This document shows positions 35,275 to 43,013 of a DNA stretch of 43,013 nt, in pieces (the stretch's first letter is position 1; every line of letters begins with the position of its first letter). Where the stretch lies: the NCBI GenBank assembly GCA_945861785.1, contig CAMAWD010000052.1:1-43013 (forward strand), written 5' to 3'. Made by a program: the position numbers and the translations under genes. The stretch comes from Rhodoferax sp. OV413. Its GTDB lineage: Bacteria > Pseudomonadota > Gammaproteobacteria > Burkholderiales > Burkholderiaceae_C. The notes beneath the pieces were generated by a model. The model saw nothing but the letters and a program-made list of their open reading frames with translations, was not told where the DNA came from and searched no databases.

Positions 35275-36455
35275 GCGGCACGCTCCCCGATCCACCGGGC
35301 GACCAGCGACGCACTGTTCTTGGCGCCTTCCAGGCTCACGGACATCCTTGACAGCGCCGGACGCGCGGCAGCGCGGTCGATAGCCTGCGCCAACGCAACC
35401 GGGCTCAGCGCGGACTCCTCCACGAGCTCGATCCATCCTTTGGCAGCAAGCAGGCGCGCACGCAGCGATTGCTCCACTTCCGCGCCGCCGGCAAACGGAA
35501 CCACGACAGCCGCAGCACCGGCCTGCAGGATGTCCATGATTGTGTTGTAGCCCCCCTGGCTCACAGACAGCCGGCATCGGGCCAGCAAGCTGGGAAAGTC
35601 TGCGCGGTGGCGCTCCACCTGCACGCCGGGTGTGTCGCGGGACAGCCGCTGCAGACGTGCAACATCCGGATCAGTGGCATTGACACCGGCGAGCAGGCGC
35701 CATGGGTTATCGCGCAAAGTGCTCAGGGGTCGGGCCGCGATGGCAGCCTCAAGAAGTTGCCGACCCACTGCGCCGCCGCCCACGGACACCAGCACCTCGC
35801 CGTTCGCGCGTTCGGCCGGCGATGCAGCCAGCGGCTGGTCCGAAACAGGGCCCACCACGTACCCGGTGTAGTGCAGGCGTGCCCCCAGCCTCCCGGTGTG
35901 CCGAAAGGTGCGATCGAATGGCACCAGCGCCGCATCGCCATGCACCAGCACATGGTCGAAGTAACGTTCGAAGGTCTGCAGCATCTGATCCTGGCGGCTT
36001 GGGTCCGACTGTCCTCCACCAAGCACATCGCGCACGGACGAGACCACTACCGGTGGATCAGCGCCAGCCCGTACAGCTTCGAGCAAGGGCAGCAACTCGA
36101 AGCGCATCTGACGGCGACCGAAAGGAAACAGTTCGATTACCAGGGCATGCGGCCGGGCCTCATGGAATACAGCCAGCAACTGCTCCCGGCGATTTTGCTT
36201 CCACGCATCGTCGACTGGCGCACCGGTTGCGTCGAGCAGGGTCTTGAAGGACAGATCCGCCGCGCTGGCCGGCGCCAGCTGTACACAATTCGCAGCATGA
36301 ATCACCAGGCCGGGAACCGGCACGCCCCCGGTGACAAAGGTGACTTCGAGGCCGGCGTCTGTCATCGCGTTCACCAGCGCCGCAGCGCGCTTCAGGTGGC
36401 CAATGCCCAGCAGATGCTGGACATAGAAAAGCACGCGGTGTGCACCCACGTTCAC
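35271..36455 (-). CDS. MurG-like glycosyltransferase (GT28 type), copy 1
   Basis: A 394-residue GT-B fold glycosyltransferase. The N-terminal loop GIGHLKR (17–23) is the MurG/GT28 nucleotide-sugar or acceptor loop. The C-terminal domain has EVLVSVGGGAVG and the donor-binding SQGGYNTIMDILQAGAAAVVVP region. The start is a GTG at 36455 that overlaps the phosphatase stop (GTGA). It is related to the protein encoded at 41494–42750, sharing the loop and the GGYNT motif. Sugar and acceptor are unknown. Confidence 0.85.
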   Translation of the reverse strand: MNVGAHRVLFYVQHLLGIGHLKRAAALVNAMTDAGLEVTFVTGGVPVPGLVIHAANCVQLAPASAADLSFKTLLDATGAPVDDAWKQNRREQLLAVFHEARPHALVIELFPFGRRQMRFELLPLLEAVRAGADPPVVVSSVRDVLGGGQSDPSRQDQMLQTFERYFDHVLVHGDAALVPFDRTFRHTGRLGARLHYTGYVVGPVSDQPLAASPAERANGEVLVSVGGGAVGRQLLEAAIAARPLSTLRDNPWRLLAGVNATDPDVARLQRLSRDTPGVQVERHRADFPSLLARCRLSVSQGGYNTIMDILQAGAAAVVVPFAGGAEVEQSLRARLLAAKGWIELVEESALSPVALAQAIDRAAARPALSRMSVSLEGAKNSASLVARWIGERAA

Positions 36456-37072
36456 GCCTCCTGCGCGCCCGATTGGCCGGCCGTGGAGGCGTCCAAAGGC
36501 AGGTTCAGTCGCAGCACCGACGGCCGTCCCTCAGTATCGAGTCGGAACAGTTGCAGGCACAACCAGTCGAGCTTGGCCGGTGGACGCCCCAGCATGTCCC
36601 ATCCCATGGCAGCAGCGAAAATCACACGAATCACGCCACGGTGGCTCACGGCAAGCGTCGGTCGACCCGCGACAGCGACTTCGGCCAGCCAGGGCTGCAC
36701 GCGGGCCCACACCTGGCGCGGACTCTCGCCGCCGGGCGGCTGGAAATCCAACCCGCGTTCTTCGTTGGCGCGCATGGTGTCGCCCAACTCCTCGCGCAGT
36801 GCAGGCAGCGAAAGTCCCTCCCACGCGCCCCAGGACATTTCCTGGATGCGAGGCTCTGCCCGCACGCTGCCCAGGTGCAGGCAATCCGCTGTCTGCATGC
36901 AGCGCTGCAGCGGACTGCTGACCACCTGCATGCTGGCGCAGTCGGCGGGGACATGCACGCCCCGCAGCGCATTGCGGCCCGTCTCGTTGAGCGGGATGTC
37001 GGTCCGCCCTTGCAGCTTTTTGCGCGCGCTCCAATCGGTTTCAGCGTGCCGCAGCATGGCAAGCAAGGTCAT
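36452..37072 (-). CDS. Histidine phosphatase family protein
   Basis: A 206-residue phosphoglycerate-mutase-like phosphatase. The phospho-histidine motif is LRHAETDW (Arg8, His9), with GRTDIPLNETGR and the second histidine in LAVSHRGV. Members dephosphorylate small molecules such as sugar phosphates, alpha-ribazole phosphate or phosphoglycerate. Its place between two glycosyltransferases, with overlaps on both sides (ATGA and GTGA), suggests a sugar-phosphate step in glycan synthesis rather than cobalamin synthesis; this is inferred from context. Confidence 0.88.
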   Translation of the reverse strand: MTLLAMLRHAETDWSARKKLQGRTDIPLNETGRNALRGVHVPADCASMQVVSSPLQRCMQTADCLHLGSVRAEPRIQEMSWGAWEGLSLPALREELGDTMRANEERGLDFQPPGGESPRQVWARVQPWLAEVAVAGRPTLAVSHRGVIRVIFAAAMGWDMLGRPPAKLDWLCLQLFRLDTEGRPSVLRLNLPLDASTAGQSGAQEA

Positions 37073-38247
37073 GCCGCCGCCCTTGGCGCTGAATGCAGAT
37101 CTGGCGCGCGGCCAAGCGGCGCCACGGCAGCTTGCAGCAAGGCAGCAGCACGGGCCGTGCTGCGCTCTTGCGCGACAAACCGGGCAGCGGCCGCCCCCAT
37201 GAGCTTGCGCTTGGCGGGGTCCATCAGCAAACCGCGCACGCGTGCGGTCAATCCGCCGAGGTCGCCTTCGGACGCCAGCAGACCCGTGACACCGTCGACA
37301 ACCACGTCCGGCACACCGCGCACCGCACTGGAAACAACCGGAACACCGGCCGCCTGCGCTTCCAGCATGGCCATCCCGTAAGCCTCATTGACGGCGGGCC
37401 AGACGCACAAATCACTCGCCGCATACATCACGGCAAGTTGCTCGGCGCTGCACTGTCCGGCAAACCGGCAGCGCCCCGGTGCCGCGCGCTCCAACCCGGC
37501 CCGAACCCCGGCAGCGGCAGGCCCGTCACCAGCCACCAGCAATTGCCACGGAACGTCGGGCAGATCGGCCAGGACATGCGCCAGGATTTCATACGACTTG
37601 AATTTGTCCCCGGCACGCATCATGGCCGCCACCACGATCCAGGGCACATCCGGATCGAGGCCATGGACCCCTGCAAGCCGGGCGCGGTGGTGAGCGCGGG
37701 CGTTTGCAGCCTCCTGGTAGGGTGCAGGGTCCAGGAAGGGTGGCAGACGCCGCACTTGCGTACCTACCTGCACCACCGATTGCAGCGCCGGCATGTCGTC
37801 TGCAGTAGGACACAGCAGCAGGTTCGCGCATTGCAGTGCATCCAACACCGCGGCATGGCCCATGGCCCACGGGCCTGCTGCACGCTTGGCCGCACAGGAC
37901 GCTTCGGCAATCACATACGGCAGACCGAGTTGGCGGCAAACGACGGGGCCGAGCCAGTCCGGCGCCTTGTAATAGAGGTGGTAGGTGAACCACAGGTCTG
38001 GCCAGTCGGCCCGTGGCCCGTGGCGCCAGATGTCCAGCAAGGACGCGGCGATGTGACCGCCCTGCACGCGCAAAGACTCCTGCACTGCGACATCACCCGC
38101 GCCTTCGAAACTGCGAAATTCCGAGACCAGCACAACCTGGTGCCCAGCCAGCGACAGGGCATCCATCAGCAAGCGGGCTACACGTCTGTCACCTGAAGGT
38201 GTAGTGTGGGTCGGGGACTTGAGTGGCGCGTAAAAAGCGATGCGCAT
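37069..38247 (-). CDS. GT4-family glycosyltransferase, copy 1
   Basis: A 392-residue retaining glycosyltransferase of the GT-B fold. It starts MRIAFYAPLKSPTHTTPSGDRRVA. The donor-binding C-terminal domain contains the E-x7-E region NEAYGMAMLEAQAAGVPVVSS and the phosphate-contacting VVAAMMRAGDKFKSYEIL. It is the first gene of a four-gene overlapping run and is divergent from the amidotransferase gene. The 109-base gap between them holds TACAAT (38271–38276, plus strand) and TAGAAT (minus strand) as weak -10 candidates. Confidence 0.88.
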   Translation of the reverse strand: MRIAFYAPLKSPTHTTPSGDRRVARLLMDALSLAGHQVVLVSEFRSFEGAGDVAVQESLRVQGGHIAASLLDIWRHGPRADWPDLWFTYHLYYKAPDWLGPVVCRQLGLPYVIAEASCAAKRAAGPWAMGHAAVLDALQCANLLLCPTADDMPALQSVVQVGTQVRRLPPFLDPAPYQEAANARAHHRARLAGVHGLDPDVPWIVVAAMMRAGDKFKSYEILAHVLADLPDVPWQLLVAGDGPAAAGVRAGLERAAPGRCRFAGQCSAEQLAVMYAASDLCVWPAVNEAYGMAMLEAQAAGVPVVSSAVRGVPDVVVDGVTGLLASEGDLGGLTARVRGLLMDPAKRKLMGAAAARFVAQERSTARAAALLQAAVAPLGRAPDLHSAPRAAA

Positions 38248-38356
38248 CAGTTGATTCTAGACCGCGACCGTACAATCCGGTCTGCTCGCCGGGCACCTCC
38301 GGCAACCCATGGCAACCCCGGGCAAGCCTGCCGGCCTGGCCTCCTGGAATCCCCCT

Positions 38357-40228
38357 ATGTGTGGACTTTTTTTTGCGGTCGAACGTCACCAGCCTGTCGA
38401 CAGCGCGCGCGCGCGCCAGGCCATCGCCGCCCTGCGCCACCGTGGCCCGGACGGAATCGGCGAGCATAATTTCTCGATCGCAAACGCTCCGGACATGCCG
38501 CACCTGTCCGGGTTTGTCGGGCATACGCGGCTGTCGATCCTGGACCCGAGCACCCGTTCGGCGCAGCCGTTTCGACGCGGCCCGCACACACTGGCTTACA
38601 ACGGCGAGGTCTACAACTTCCGGCAGTTGCGACAGGAACTCGCGCGCAAGGGCCACCGTTTCGAGACCGACGGCGATACCGAAGTTCTCATGGCCTTGCT
38701 CGTCGAAGGTGGCGCCCAGGCGCTCGACCAGGCCAACGGCATGTGGGCCTTTTGCCTGCTGGACGAGCGCAACGGCAAACTGACAGCGGCACGCGACCGC
38801 TACGGAAAGAAGCCGCTGTTCTACCACGTCGACGCGGATCGGCTGTGCCTGGCTTCTGAAATCGGCCCGATCCTTACCTACCTTGGGCGTGCCCCTGAAA
38901 TGTCCATGGTTGATCTGGACAGCTTTCTGCGGGACGGCTGGCTGTACCCGCATGCTGACGGAGCGACCCACATCCAGGGCATCCGCCAGGTGGTGGCAGG
39001 CAGCGTGCTGACTGTGGATCTTCCCACTTGGCAGTTCAGCGAGGCGCCCTACTTCACGCTCGAGGCTTACGGGCAGGTGCACCCACCGGCCGCCGAAAAT
39101 CTTGCGGCCCAGTTGCAGGATGCGGTGCTCTCCAGACTGGTAGCCGACCGCAAGGTCGGCCTGTTGCTCTCGGGCGGCGTCGACAGCTCCCTGATCCTGT
39201 CCATTCTGGCCGCACAGGGACTCACGGAACAGGTCACCTGTTTCACCGGCGACGCAGGCAAGAGCGCAGACGCCACCTATGCGCAGCAGTGCATAGAGCA
39301 GTTGGGCATCCCCGCTGTCGCGATACCGCTCGACTACGGGAGCAGCGGCATGGACGCGTTCCTGCGGGTTTGCCGGCACCAGGAAAAACCGTTTCCATTC
39401 ATCGGCAATGCACTTGCCATGCCACAGTTGTATGCCCGGATCGCCGAACATGACGTGCCGGTGGTGCTCGATGGCACCGGAGGCGACGAGCTGTTTGCCG
39501 GCTACTGGGACCGCTACTACAGGTTCGCGTTGCGCCAGGCGCTGGCCGAGGGGGACCAGCCATGGATCGCGGCCTCCCTTGCCGCCAACGCCGACAGTCC
39601 GCAATTGCTGGCGACCGCGAACCAGGTATTGCGACAGGCAGCCACCGGCGCGCCGGCGGTTCAAGGCCCGGGTGGCCTGGTGCGCGCCAGCGAAGACCCA
39701 CCGGACATCGACAGCTTCGTACAACCAGAGGTGCTGCGTGCACGGCGCGTCGATCCGCTGCTGGACTTCCGCGGCACGCTGGCGCAGGCCCTCGTGCTCG
39801 ATGCGGGCCGCGGTCGCCTGCACGAGTGGTTATGGCAAAACGACCGGAACGCCATGACCTACGGCATCGAAAACCGCAGCCCGCTGCTCGACTTCCGGTT
39901 GGCCAGCTTCATGCTGACCGACTTCCGGCACAAGTTCGTCGGCCCCTGGAACAAGCATGAACTGCGCAGCGCATTCGCGCCTTTCGTGCCCTTGCCCACC
40001 CAGTGGAGACGGGACAAGCAGGGGTTTCGCTGGGTTTACCACCGCTTTTTGCAAAACAACCGCAGGCAGGTGTTGGAACTGGTTGAAGGCTCGCGGCTAT
40101 TGCCCATGCGCGTAGATGTCAAACGCCTGCTCGATGCAGCCCGAAAACAGGACAACTACCTGGAATGCGGACTGCTCCAGCGCATGTTGTGCATCGCCGG
40201 GCTGGAGCAATCGATGGGCCTCAGCTGA
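38357..40228 (+). CDS. asnB: Asparagine synthase (glutamine-hydrolysing)-type amidotransferase
   Basis: A 623-residue AsnB-family protein. The ATG at 38357 gives MCGLFF, so Cys2 becomes the N-terminal nucleophile of the glutaminase domain; the frame upstream is not used. Glutaminase motifs are RHRGPDG (28–34), GHTRLSI (55–61), YNGEVYN (81–87) and DTEV (107–110). The synthetase domain has the PP-loop LLSGGVDSS (270–278). In polysaccharide clusters such proteins often amidate sugar carboxylates instead of making free asparagine, and the four surrounding glycosyltransferases support that here. Housekeeping asparagine synthesis remains possible. Its 3' end overlaps the convergent glycosyltransferase by 8 bases. 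Confidence 0.92.
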   Translation: MCGLFFAVERHQPVDSARARQAIAALRHRGPDGIGEHNFSIANAPDMPHLSGFVGHTRLSILDPSTRSAQPFRRGPHTLAYNGEVYNFRQLRQELARKGHRFETDGDTEVLMALLVEGGAQALDQANGMWAFCLLDERNGKLTAARDRYGKKPLFYHVDADRLCLASEIGPILTYLGRAPEMSMVDLDSFLRDGWLYPHADGATHIQGIRQVVAGSVLTVDLPTWQFSEAPYFTLEAYGQVHPPAAENLAAQLQDAVLSRLVADRKVGLLLSGGVDSSLILSILAAQGLTEQVTCFTGDAGKSADATYAQQCIEQLGIPAVAIPLDYGSSGMDAFLRVCRHQEKPFPFIGNALAMPQLYARIAEHDVPVVLDGTGGDELFAGYWDRYYRFALRQALAEGDQPWIAASLAANADSPQLLATANQVLRQAATGAPAVQGPGGLVRASEDPPDIDSFVQPEVLRARRVDPLLDFRGTLAQALVLDAGRGRLHEWLWQNDRNAMTYGIENRSPLLDFRLASFMLTDFRHKFVGPWNKHELRSAFAPFVPLPTQWRRDKQGFRWVYHRFLQNNRRQVLELVEGSRLLPMRVDVKRLLDAARKQDNYLECGLLQRMLCIAGLEQSMGLS

Positions 40229-41492
40229 GGTCGGTGGTGCCTCGGGCTGGCGCTACCGGCAGGCCGAACTTGCCAGCCAGGCGGGCAAGGTTCGCCTGCA
40301 TGCCAAAACGCTCTGCCACGCGCGCCTGGCCTGCCTGTCCATAAACACGGCGCAACCCGGGATCGGTCAGCAGTCGTCCGAGCGCCACCGCCAACTCGGC
40401 AGGGGACTGCTGCTCCACCAGGACACCGGTCACACCATCGTCGATCAACTCGTGGATCGCAGACACCCTGGTCGCGATACACGGAAGGCCCTGGCTCTGC
40501 GCCTCCATGAGCACGTTCGGGAGTCCGTCGCGATCGCCGTCCTGGGCAATGCGGCTGGCCAGCACAAACAGGTCCGCAGCACGGTATTGCGCAATCAGCT
40601 GGTCCTGGGTCATGGCGCCACGCCAGGTGATGCGACCGTCGATGTTCAGCGCCTTCGCCTGCCGCGAGAGCGCCTCGCGCAGCGGGCCTCCACCGACATG
40701 CACCATGGTCCAATTCAAAGCCGGCGCAAGCAAGGCCAGCGCATCGAGCAGCACGTCAGTGCCCTTTTTCTCCACCAGGCGTCCGACGGACAGGAGCCGC
40801 ACCGGGTCCTCGGGCAAGTTGCCGTCGCGGGTCGGATGGTGGGCGTGGAACAGCGGGAAACGCGCAAGGTCCAGCCCGTGGTAGACAAGTTCCACACGGC
40901 CTGCGGGCGCCAGGCTGGACAGGTATTCGCAATTGGTTCCGGTGCAGGTGACCAGCCAATCGCACGAAGCCAGCTTTTCACGCAAGTCCCACTGCGGCGT
41001 GGTCCAGATGTCCTTGGCATGGGCGGAGCCCGACCAGGGCAAACCGCGCATCGTGGCCGCGTACCGCACAACGGAAGCGGGTGTGTGCAGGAAGTGGGCG
41101 TGCAGCCGAACGATGTCGTCGGGCAACTCGTGCGCCAGCACCAGTGCCTGCCCGAAACGGCGCACACGGTTCGCGCTGCGATCACGCCAAAGGTCGCGCC
41201 ACCACACCGAACGCGCGGCGCGGTAGCCCGGGCGGCGACGCACGTGCCACCATGCACGCAATACACGCAAGGGGTCGTCACGCAAGTACTCCGGCAAATA
41301 CAGAAGCGGGGCCTGAATCTCAGCGTGGATGGGGTGGGTGTGCTTGTCCGTCGGATGGCGCAGGGAGACGATCAGGATCTGCAGCCCGAGCTGTTCGAGC
41401 GCGGCGATTTCCTGGGCAATGAAGGTCTCGGACAAACGCGGATAACCCTTCAGCACAAAAGCCACCCGCCCCGGTGGCCCCGCCGGCCGCAC
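40221..41492 (-). CDS. GT4-family glycosyltransferase, copy 2
   Basis: About 423 residues. VAFVLKGYPRLSETFIAQEI is the N-terminal signature of the colanic-acid/EPS WcaL-like GT4 transferases. The donor domain has LLSVGRLVEKKGTDVLLDAL and DGLPNVLMEAQSQGLPCIAT. I chose the GTG at 41492, one base after the upstream stop; a TTG at 41501 would add three residues. It is cotranscribed with the MurG-like gene upstream. An exopolysaccharide or surface-glycan role is inferred from the family. Confidence 0.88.
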   Translation of the reverse strand: MRPAGPPGRVAFVLKGYPRLSETFIAQEIAALEQLGLQILIVSLRHPTDKHTHPIHAEIQAPLLYLPEYLRDDPLRVLRAWWHVRRRPGYRAARSVWWRDLWRDRSANRVRRFGQALVLAHELPDDIVRLHAHFLHTPASVVRYAATMRGLPWSGSAHAKDIWTTPQWDLREKLASCDWLVTCTGTNCEYLSSLAPAGRVELVYHGLDLARFPLFHAHHPTRDGNLPEDPVRLLSVGRLVEKKGTDVLLDALALLAPALNWTMVHVGGGPLREALSRQAKALNIDGRITWRGAMTQDQLIAQYRAADLFVLASRIAQDGDRDGLPNVLMEAQSQGLPCIATRVSAIHELIDDGVTGVLVEQQSPAELAVALGRLLTDPGLRRVYGQAGQARVAERFGMQANLARLAGKFGLPVAPARGTTDLS

Positions 41493-41493
41493 C

Positions 41494-42750
41494 TCAGCCA
41501 ATACGGGCCACCACCTGGGACGATTCTTCTTCCGCCACCTTCAACCACGGGGCGACCAGTTTGGCGACGTTGGGCAGCCCTTCGAGCAGCCCGGGCACGA
41601 CCACCTTGGAAGGGAGGTTCTGGCGCGGCAGAGCGCGCAACGCGGCGGCCATCACGGCCGGGTCGTTCACACCGTCTTCGCTCAGCATGCTGACCAAACC
41701 CAGGTGGGCCGCACTGGAAGCGCGAATGAACTGCTCGAGCCGGGGTGTGGTGCGCGGAATGATCAAGGCGCGCTTGTCCAGTGACAGGACTTCGCAGAAC
41801 GTGTTGTAACCCCCCATCGCCACAACACCCGCAGCACCTGCGACAAGAGCCTCCAGGTTGCTGTGGAAAGTGATAGCGTCGACACGCTTGAGTTTGGCGG
41901 CACGGTTCATGAACTCGGTCTGGCGCTCCGACTGCATGAACGGCCCGAGAACCAGCAAGGCCGGATAGGGCAACAACGCGTCGTGCTCGTAAGCCCGCAG
42001 CACCCAGTCGATCAGACCCTCGCCGTCACCACCGCCGCCGGTGGTGACCAGGATGTAGGGTTTCTTGGTGATTTCGGGCATGCGTGGAGGCGCACCGCCG
42101 GTGGAGACCTCGCGCGAAAGATAACCTGTATAGGTGATCTTCTTTCGGACACTGGCGGGCAAGGCAATGCCATCGAGCGGCTCGCAAATCTGCGGCAGCC
42201 CATAGATCCAGATTTCGTCGTACAGATCACGCAAGGCGGGCAACACCTTCTTGCGGCGCCACTCGGGCGCCAGCAATTTGGGCTCGTCCATCACGTCGCG
42301 CAGGCCCAGCACCAGGCGCGTGCCGCGCTGCTTGAGAACCTCCAGGGTCTCGAGCACCTCGCCGCGCAGGCCCAGCGGCTCCTTGTCGACGATAAAGACG
42401 TCGGGATCGAACATTTCGGCGGTGTGGCGGATGATGGAGGCGCGCATGCGCAGGGTCTGCTCGACGTCGATGTGCAGGTTGAGTGGCGTGTACTCGCCAT
42501 TGCGCAACTTGACCACACCAGGAACCCGGACAAAATCGACCCGGGAGCGGAAGTCAAAACTACCGATGATGGGCGAACCTGAAAGGATCAGCACCGACAG
42601 ATGCTTGAAGCGGTCCACAAGGGAATGCGCAATCGTCCGGCAACGGCGCAAATGGCCCAGACCGAAGGTGTCGTGGCTGTAAATCAGGATGCGGGTGTCT
42701 TTGCGTTCCCGGTTAAAGGTGCTCTGCATACGAATCCAGTTCGCTTTCAT
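41494..42750 (-). CDS. MurG-like glycosyltransferase (GT28 type), copy 2
   Basis: A 418-residue GT-B protein. RILIYSHDTFGLGHLRR (20–36) carries the MurG-type glycine loop, and YILVTTGGGGDGEGL and AMGGYNTFCEVLSLDKRALIIP form the donor-binding domain. The family is often annotated as a predicted glycosyltransferase and is paired with histidine phosphatase or polysaccharide genes. It is a distant paralogue of the protein at 35271–36455. The ATG at 42750 follows AAAAGCAAC, and a TATAAT box lies 33–38 bases upstream. Confidence 0.85.
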   Translation of the reverse strand: MKANWIRMQSTFNRERKDTRILIYSHDTFGLGHLRRCRTIAHSLVDRFKHLSVLILSGSPIIGSFDFRSRVDFVRVPGVVKLRNGEYTPLNLHIDVEQTLRMRASIIRHTAEMFDPDVFIVDKEPLGLRGEVLETLEVLKQRGTRLVLGLRDVMDEPKLLAPEWRRKKVLPALRDLYDEIWIYGLPQICEPLDGIALPASVRKKITYTGYLSREVSTGGAPPRMPEITKKPYILVTTGGGGDGEGLIDWVLRAYEHDALLPYPALLVLGPFMQSERQTEFMNRAAKLKRVDAITFHSNLEALVAGAAGVVAMGGYNTFCEVLSLDKRALIIPRTTPRLEQFIRASSAAHLGLVSMLSEDGVNDPAVMAAALRALPRQNLPSKVVVPGLLEGLPNVAKLVAPWLKVAEEESSQVVARIG

Positions 42751-42782
42751 TGTTGCTTTTGCCCGCCCCGCAAGGCAGAGAA

Positions 42783-42788
42783 ATTATA
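42783..42788 (-). promoter_or_regulatory. Possible -10 element for the glycosyltransferase pair
   Basis: A perfect TATAAT on the minus strand lies 33 bases upstream of the ATG at 42750, within the 91-base gap after the patatin-like gene. No clear -35 hexamer is seen 16–18 bases upstream, so activation or an extended context may be needed. Confidence 0.45.
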
Positions 42789-42841
42789 GGTGGCGATGGA
42801 CGTTGATGGGCCGATCCTGGCGCCATTCGCAAGCCGTTGCG

Positions 42842-43013
42842 TCATGGGTACAAGTTCGCCAGCCGCGCCCGGTAGGCTGGCAAGGCCAACAGCATGGCCG
42901 CCCGCCCGGCCTCGATCGAACGGCGTCTCGAGCCAAAATCTGCGCTCCCGACAGCCGCCAGCAAAGGCCGCACCACCACATCGGCGTCGCGCAGTTCGTA
43001 GGCATTGATCGAC
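42842..43013 (-). CDS. Patatin-like protein, C-terminal fragment (gene continues past the right edge)
   Basis: The frame is open from the window edge to a TGA at 42842–42844 and gives about 56 residues. It contains SINAYELRDADVVVRPLL and GSADFGSRRSIEAGRAAML. These resemble the end of RssA/patatin-like serine esterases, where an 'ADVVIxP…DF…IEAG' tail is typical. The catalytic Ser and Asp are outside the window, so function rests on this tail alone. The ATG-initiated frames seen elsewhere in this stretch are shadows. Confidence 0.55.
   Translation of the reverse strand, partial: SINAYELRDADVVVRPLLAAVGSADFGSRRRSIEAGRAAMLLALPAYRARLANLYP

Noticed and set aside
38271..38276. TACAAT with TTGATT (38251–38256) as a full promoter for the amidotransferase
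   Set aside because: The spacer is only 14 bases, too short for a normal sigma-70 promoter; it is mentioned only as a weak -10.

Overview
The window is GC-rich, densely packed DNA with long codon-biased reading frames. Gene content (a phasin, a YejABEF-like peptide importer, an rmuC–2-hydroxyacid dehydrogenase–pncB block, cytoplasmic PAS kinases of the NarX type) fits a betaproteobacterium, most likely Burkholderiales (Comamonadaceae-like). This is inferred from gene families only; there is no rRNA or other taxonomic marker. No tRNA, rRNA, CRISPR array, insertion sequence or phage gene was seen, and no gene-free stretch exceeds about 300 bases.

Region 1 (1–7761, all minus strand). A Crp/Fnr-type regulator ends in a hairpin terminator. 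It is followed by a tightly overlapped operon: acetate-type acyl-CoA synthetase, E1 alpha, E1 beta and E2 of a pyruvate-dehydrogenase-like complex, and an acyl carrier protein. A membrane PAS sensor that runs off the left edge lies just downstream. No E3 gene is present.

Region 2 (7979–15005). A plus-strand two-component set holds two related PAS histidine kinases and a NarL-type response regulator, with stop/start overlaps. The second kinase has lost its ATP-binding motifs. Facing it on the minus strand are an alpha/beta hydrolase, a solitary GroEL, a truncated flavodoxin and an unrecognised protein. Together with the Fnr-like regulator this resembles a stress or low-oxygen island (inference).

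Region 3 (15106–23488). Mostly housekeeping genes: DHH phosphoesterase, LOG-family protein, MFS transporter, RmuC, D-2-hydroxyacid dehydrogenase, PncB, then a phasin and a small methyltransferase. The phasin has a good sigma-70 promoter bracketed by two matching 15-bp imperfect palindromes (candidate PhaR operators). A strong terminator and further inverted repeats lie downstream of it.

Region 4 (23578–34321). A membrane class III nucleotide cyclase converges on a six-gene minus-strand operon: fused dual ATPase, peptide-binding protein, two permeases, a 902-residue ABC protein whose nucleotide-binding domain is degenerate and contains a threefold internal repeat, and a stand-alone cyclic-nucleotide-binding protein. 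This is the best candidate for an undescribed system: peptide uptake coupled to a non-canonical ABC protein and cyclic-nucleotide sensing.

Region 5 (34513–43013). A glycan or glycoconjugate cluster: two MurG-like and two GT4-like glycosyltransferases, a histidine phosphatase, a polysaccharide-deacetylase-like protein and a divergent asparagine-synthase-type amidotransferase, nearly all joined by 4-base overlaps. The C-terminus of a patatin-like protein is cut by the right edge.
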